Origin: Planctomycetaceae bacterium
GTDB lineage: Bacteria; Planctomycetota; Planctomycetia; Pirellulales; Pirellulaceae
NCBI GenBank assembly: GCA_005778405.1
Contig: SXOA01000011.1
Coordinates: 1 to 32,165, forward strand
Direction of reading: 5' to 3'
Length of the DNA: 32,165 nt
A model generated the notes under the pieces. The model was not told where the DNA came from, searched no databases, and saw only the letters and a program-made list of their open reading frames with translations. The translations under genes were made by a program, and so were the position numbers. Shown piece after piece: positions 29,976-32,165 of the stretch (positions are counted from its first letter, which is position 1; each line of letters opens with the position of its first letter).

Positions 29976-30581
29976 ATGACGTATGTCCCCGCAACTCGTT
30001 TTCTGATGGCGATCGTCGTAGTGACGTCTCTCAGCGGCTGCCTGCCGGATCAGAACGACTCGATGCCCGCGCAGGTAGCACAGTCTCCATCGTCCGATAC
30101 GCTGCCCGTATCCTCGGCTCATGGAACTCCTAAGGTGGAGGTAGCGGCAAGCGCGACGGAAATCATGCTCGTCCCCGCCGACGAAAAGGACCTGGACGCC
30201 CTGATTGCCAAGAATAAGGGAAAGGTCATCTTCATCGACTACTGGGCCACATTTTGCGGGCCGTGCAAGAAGGCGTTTCCGCACACGGTGGACCTGCACA
30301 AGAAGCACCAGGCGGAAGGCCTGGTTGTGATTTCGATCGATTTCGATTTGCTCGAGGATGAAGCGAAGGTGAAGGACTTCCTGCAAAAACAGGGGGCCAC
30401 TTTCGATAACCTGATCAGCAAGTACGACGGCGGCGGCACCGACGCCAACGACGCCTTCGGCATCGGCCCGCTCCCTCACCTCCGCCTTTACGACCGCCAG
30501 GGGAAGCTGCGGCACAAATGGGAAGGGAAGGCAGAAGGCCTGGACGCGAAGGTAAAAGAGCTGCTGGCGGAAAAGGAGTGA
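29976..30581 (+). CDS. Thioredoxin-family lipoprotein
   Basis: A 201-aa lipoprotein with a hydrophobic start (FLMAIVVVTSLSGC) and lipobox LSGC, Cys22 lipidated. A polar linker rich in Ser/Pro (about 23-65) is followed by a TlpA/ResA-like thioredoxin domain: KVIFIDYWATFCGPCKKAF with CGPC at 94-97, VVISIDFD, and GIGPLPHLRLYDRQGKLRHKW with the cis-Pro loop. TlpA-type proteins reduce disulfides in the periplasm or during cytochrome maturation. The ATG at 29976 has CAGGA 6 nt upstream. It probably shares an operon with the redoxin gene. Its stop is only 3 nt from the stop of the convergent membrane-protein gene. Confidence 0.9.
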   Translation: MTYVPATRFLMAIVVVTSLSGCLPDQNDSMPAQVAQSPSSDTLPVSSAHGTPKVEVAASATEIMLVPADEKDLDALIAKNKGKVIFIDYWATFCGPCKKAFPHTVDLHKKHQAEGLVVISIDFDLLEDEAKVKDFLQKQGATFDNLISKYDGGGTDANDAFGIGPLPHLRLYDRQGKLRHKWEGKAEGLDAKVKELLAEKE

Positions 30582-30584
30582 GAA

Positions 30585-31031
30585 TCAGTCGAACGCTTCG
30601 GCGACCTCGCTCCGGTTGAGCACGGTGATTGCCCAGATGCCGAAGGGGATTCCCAGGCAAACGCAGGGACCCAGCGCCGGGATGCAAAGTAAAACGGCAG
30701 CTAACCAGCAAAGCTGATGCTGCTGCAACCTTTGCATCTGCACGCCGGCCCAAATCGAGAACACGCAGTTTGCCAAGACGATGAGGCCGAGAAACATCCG
30801 AACGAGAATCTGCATTCTCTTAACGGCCGGATTGTCAAATTGCTCGATGGCACCCGTGGATAACAGCAAAACATCAATTCCCCAGGCGAGAATCTGGCAG
30901 GCCGCTCCAGCTCCGGCCACGACGATCATGGCTATGGCAGGACTTCGCAGCGCGGCTTGTGCAGACGCTTTGAGCTGCTGATGCTGTTCTCGAATCGCGC
31001 CGAGATTGGGAATGTCATAGGGATGCAACAT
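30585..31031 (-). CDS. Small membrane protein of unknown function
   Basis: A 148-aa protein with a soluble N-terminus (MLHPYDIPNLGAIREQHQQL) and four hydrophobic segments near residues 31-56, 76-97, 105-122 and 122-138. The last region, ALGPCVCLGIPFGIWAITVLN, resembles short membrane proteins found throughout planctomycetes, but I cannot name a family. The start at 31031 is supported by GAGG 6 nt upstream. It lies 27 nt downstream of aspS on the same strand, with a hairpin at the junction, so it may be co-transcribed at a reduced level. Confidence 0.78.
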   Translation of the reverse strand: MLHPYDIPNLGAIREQHQQLKASAQAALRSPAIAMIVVAGAGAACQILAWGIDVLLLSTGAIEQFDNPAVKRMQILVRMFLGLIVLANCVFSIWAGVQMQRLQQHQLCWLAAVLLCIPALGPCVCLGIPFGIWAITVLNRSEVAEAFD

Positions 31032-31041
31032 CGCAATCCTC

Positions 31042-31061
31042 TAGCGTCAATGCAGACGCTA
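31042..31061 (-). promoter_or_regulatory. Stem-loop at the aspS stop codon
   Basis: TAGCGTC (31042-31048) and GACGCTA (31055-31061) form a perfect 7-bp stem with a 6-nt loop. One arm includes the aspS stop codon. There is no U-tract, so partial attenuation or an mRNA-processing role is more likely than strong termination. Confidence 0.35.
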
Positions 31062-32165
31062 CTTGGCTTCCGCTGCGCCGGCAATTCTAATCCCAAGTTC
31101 CCTGAGCTGCTTCATGTCCACCTGCCCCGGCGCTTCCGTCATCAGGTCCGTGGCCTTTTGTGTCTTGGGGAAGGCAATGACCTCGCGAATGCTGTCCAAT
31201 ACGCCAAAGAGCATGACGATGCGATCGATCCCCAGGGCGATTCCGCCGTGCGGGGGTGCGCCCATTTGCAAGGCCTCGAGCAGAAAGCCAAAGCGATTCT
31301 TGGCCGTTTCGGCATCGATGCCAAGCAGCGAAAACACCTTGGATTGGACCGCGGAATCGTGGATGCGGATCGTGCCGCCCCCCGCTTCGGAGCCGTTGAT
31401 GACGAGGTCGTAGGCGACGGCGCGGGCCTTGGCCGGATCGCTGTCTAGAAATGCGTAGTCTTGCGGCCGCGGGGCGGTGAACGGATGGTGCATGCTGGCC
31501 CATCGCTGCTCTTCTTTGTCAAACTCGAACATCGGAAACTCGACGATCCAGGAAAAGTTCATCGCCTTGGGGTCGTAGAGCGTGAGATCCACGCCAATTT
31601 TCTTGCGAAGATTGTGCAGCACCTTGCAACTGACAGCCCACGTGTCGGCGACGAAGAACATGATATCGCCAGGTTTCGCGTTCATCCGCTCCTTGAACTG
31701 TGCCAGTTCCTCCTCCTTGAAGTTCTTGGCAATCGGCGAGAACAGCTTGCCGTCCGGCTCGACGCGGAACCAGGCCAGGCCCTTGGCCTCGAATTGTTTC
31801 ACGAACTCGGTCAATTCGTCGATCAGCTTGCGGCTGTAGAATGTGGCTCCTCCGGGGGCGCAGATGCCGCGGACCTTTTTGCCGGCAGCGGCGGTGTCCT
31901 TGAAAACGCGGAACTCGCAGGCCGCGGCCAGATCCGTGCAGTCGACAAGTTCGCAGCCGTAGCGGAGGTCGGGCGCATCGTGGCCGAACCGCTCCATCGC
32001 TTCGTCCCATGACATCCGGGAGAGCGGCAGCTTGAGGTCGAGGTTCAGGAACTTCTTGGCCAGTCGCAGCATCAGGCCGTCGATCATGTTGATCACGTCC
32101 TCGTGTGTCACGAACGACATCTCCAGGTCGAGCTGCGTGAACTCGGGCTGGCGGTCGGCACGGAG
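31059..32165 (-). CDS. aspS: Aspartyl-tRNA synthetase, 5' end cut by window edge
   Basis: Charges tRNA-Asp (or tRNA-Asp and tRNA-Asn) with aspartate. The C-terminal 368 codons are visible and stay in frame to 32165. The visible part starts LRADRQPEFTQLDLEMSF, the class II catalytic-domain motif 2 region. It includes the bacterial-type insertion (GICAPGGATFYSRKLID through KPGDIMFFVADTW), FPMFEFDKEEQRWASMHHPFTAP and motif 3 GGIALGIDRIVMLFG. It ends with DLMTEAPGQVDMKQLRELGI, typical of bacterial AspS. The N-terminal anticodon-binding OB domain, which would tell discriminating from non-discriminating enzymes, lies outside the window. Identity is certain. Confidence 0.97.
   Translation of the reverse strand, partial: LRADRQPEFTQLDLEMSFVTHEDVINMIDGLMLRLAKKFLNLDLKLPLSRMSWDEAMERFGHDAPDLRYGCELVDCTDLAAACEFRVFKDTAAAGKKVRGICAPGGATFYSRKLIDELTEFVKQFEAKGLAWFRVEPDGKLFSPIAKNFKEEELAQFKERMNAKPGDIMFFVADTWAVSCKVLHNLRKKIGVDLTLYDPKAMNFSWIVEFPMFEFDKEEQRWASMHHPFTAPRPQDYAFLDSDPAKARAVAYDLVINGSEAGGGTIRIHDSAVQSKVFSLLGIDAETAKNRFGFLLEALQMGAPPHGGIALGIDRIVMLFGVLDSIREVIAFPKTQKATDLMTEAPGQVDMKQLRELGIRIAGAAEAK

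Overview
The window looks like GC-rich planctomycete chromosome (Pirellulales or Gemmatales grade; this is inference). Evidence: a protein with the membrane-bound dehydrogenase domain and CxxCH haem domain typical of Pirellula and Verrucomicrobium (TIGR02604/TIGR02603 type), a related protein fused to an SGNH-like domain, a secreted sulfatase, a DUF502 protein, an FHA protein, a PQQ-like propeller protein and several small cysteine-rich proteins. It is a mosaic of housekeeping genes and exported-protein genes. I see no phage, IS element, CRISPR array, rRNA or tRNA.

Layout. 1-1277 (-): 5' part of guaA, cut by the window edge. 1423-2295 (+): membrane protein. 2385-4487 (+): an HpcH/HpaI-type aldolase followed by a Tm-1-like/UPF0261 protein. 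4606-7632 (-): haem-binding CxxCH protein, then a small hypothetical gene (7757-8077, -) divergent from mgtE (8270-9655, +). 9778-10626 (+): FHA protein, convergent with a DUF502 membrane protein (10652-11425, -), which is divergent from a secreted TPR protein (11603-12751, +). 12846-19288 (+): a run of three exported proteins: SGNH-like/propeller/HEAT fusion, sulfatase, SGNH-like protein with a beta-sandwich. 19471-19689 (-): a 72-aa zinc-ribbon protein. 20192-22255 (+): sugar isomerase/epimerase-like TIM barrel and an RluA-family pseudouridine synthase. 22276-24054 (-): lipoprotein and two small proteins. 24163-28059 (+): PQQ-like propeller and a U32/RlhA-like protein, 3 nt apart. 28226-29212 (+): glycosyltransferase-like protein. 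29327-30581 (+): two exported thioredoxin-fold proteins. 30585-31031 (-): membrane protein, downstream of aspS (31059-32165, -), which is cut by the right edge.

The most unusual signal is the density and variety of palindromic repeats. One family of about 100 nt sits in frame inside two unrelated genes (the UPF0261 gene at 3705-3825 and the U32 gene at 27070-27170). The copies share a 32-nt identical core and the same three-block layout, but use different reading frames in the 3' half. This resembles the protein-embedded palindromic elements of Rickettsia. Other palindromes occupy 15570-15618 (overlapping the sulfatase start codon), 17432-17513, 19302-19445 and 19993-20103. A second theme is non-canonical active sites in recognisable enzyme folds: a sulfatase with C-A-E-T-R where C-x-P/A-x-R is expected, two SGNH-like proteins without the block I serine, and a glycosyltransferase-like protein without a visible DxD.
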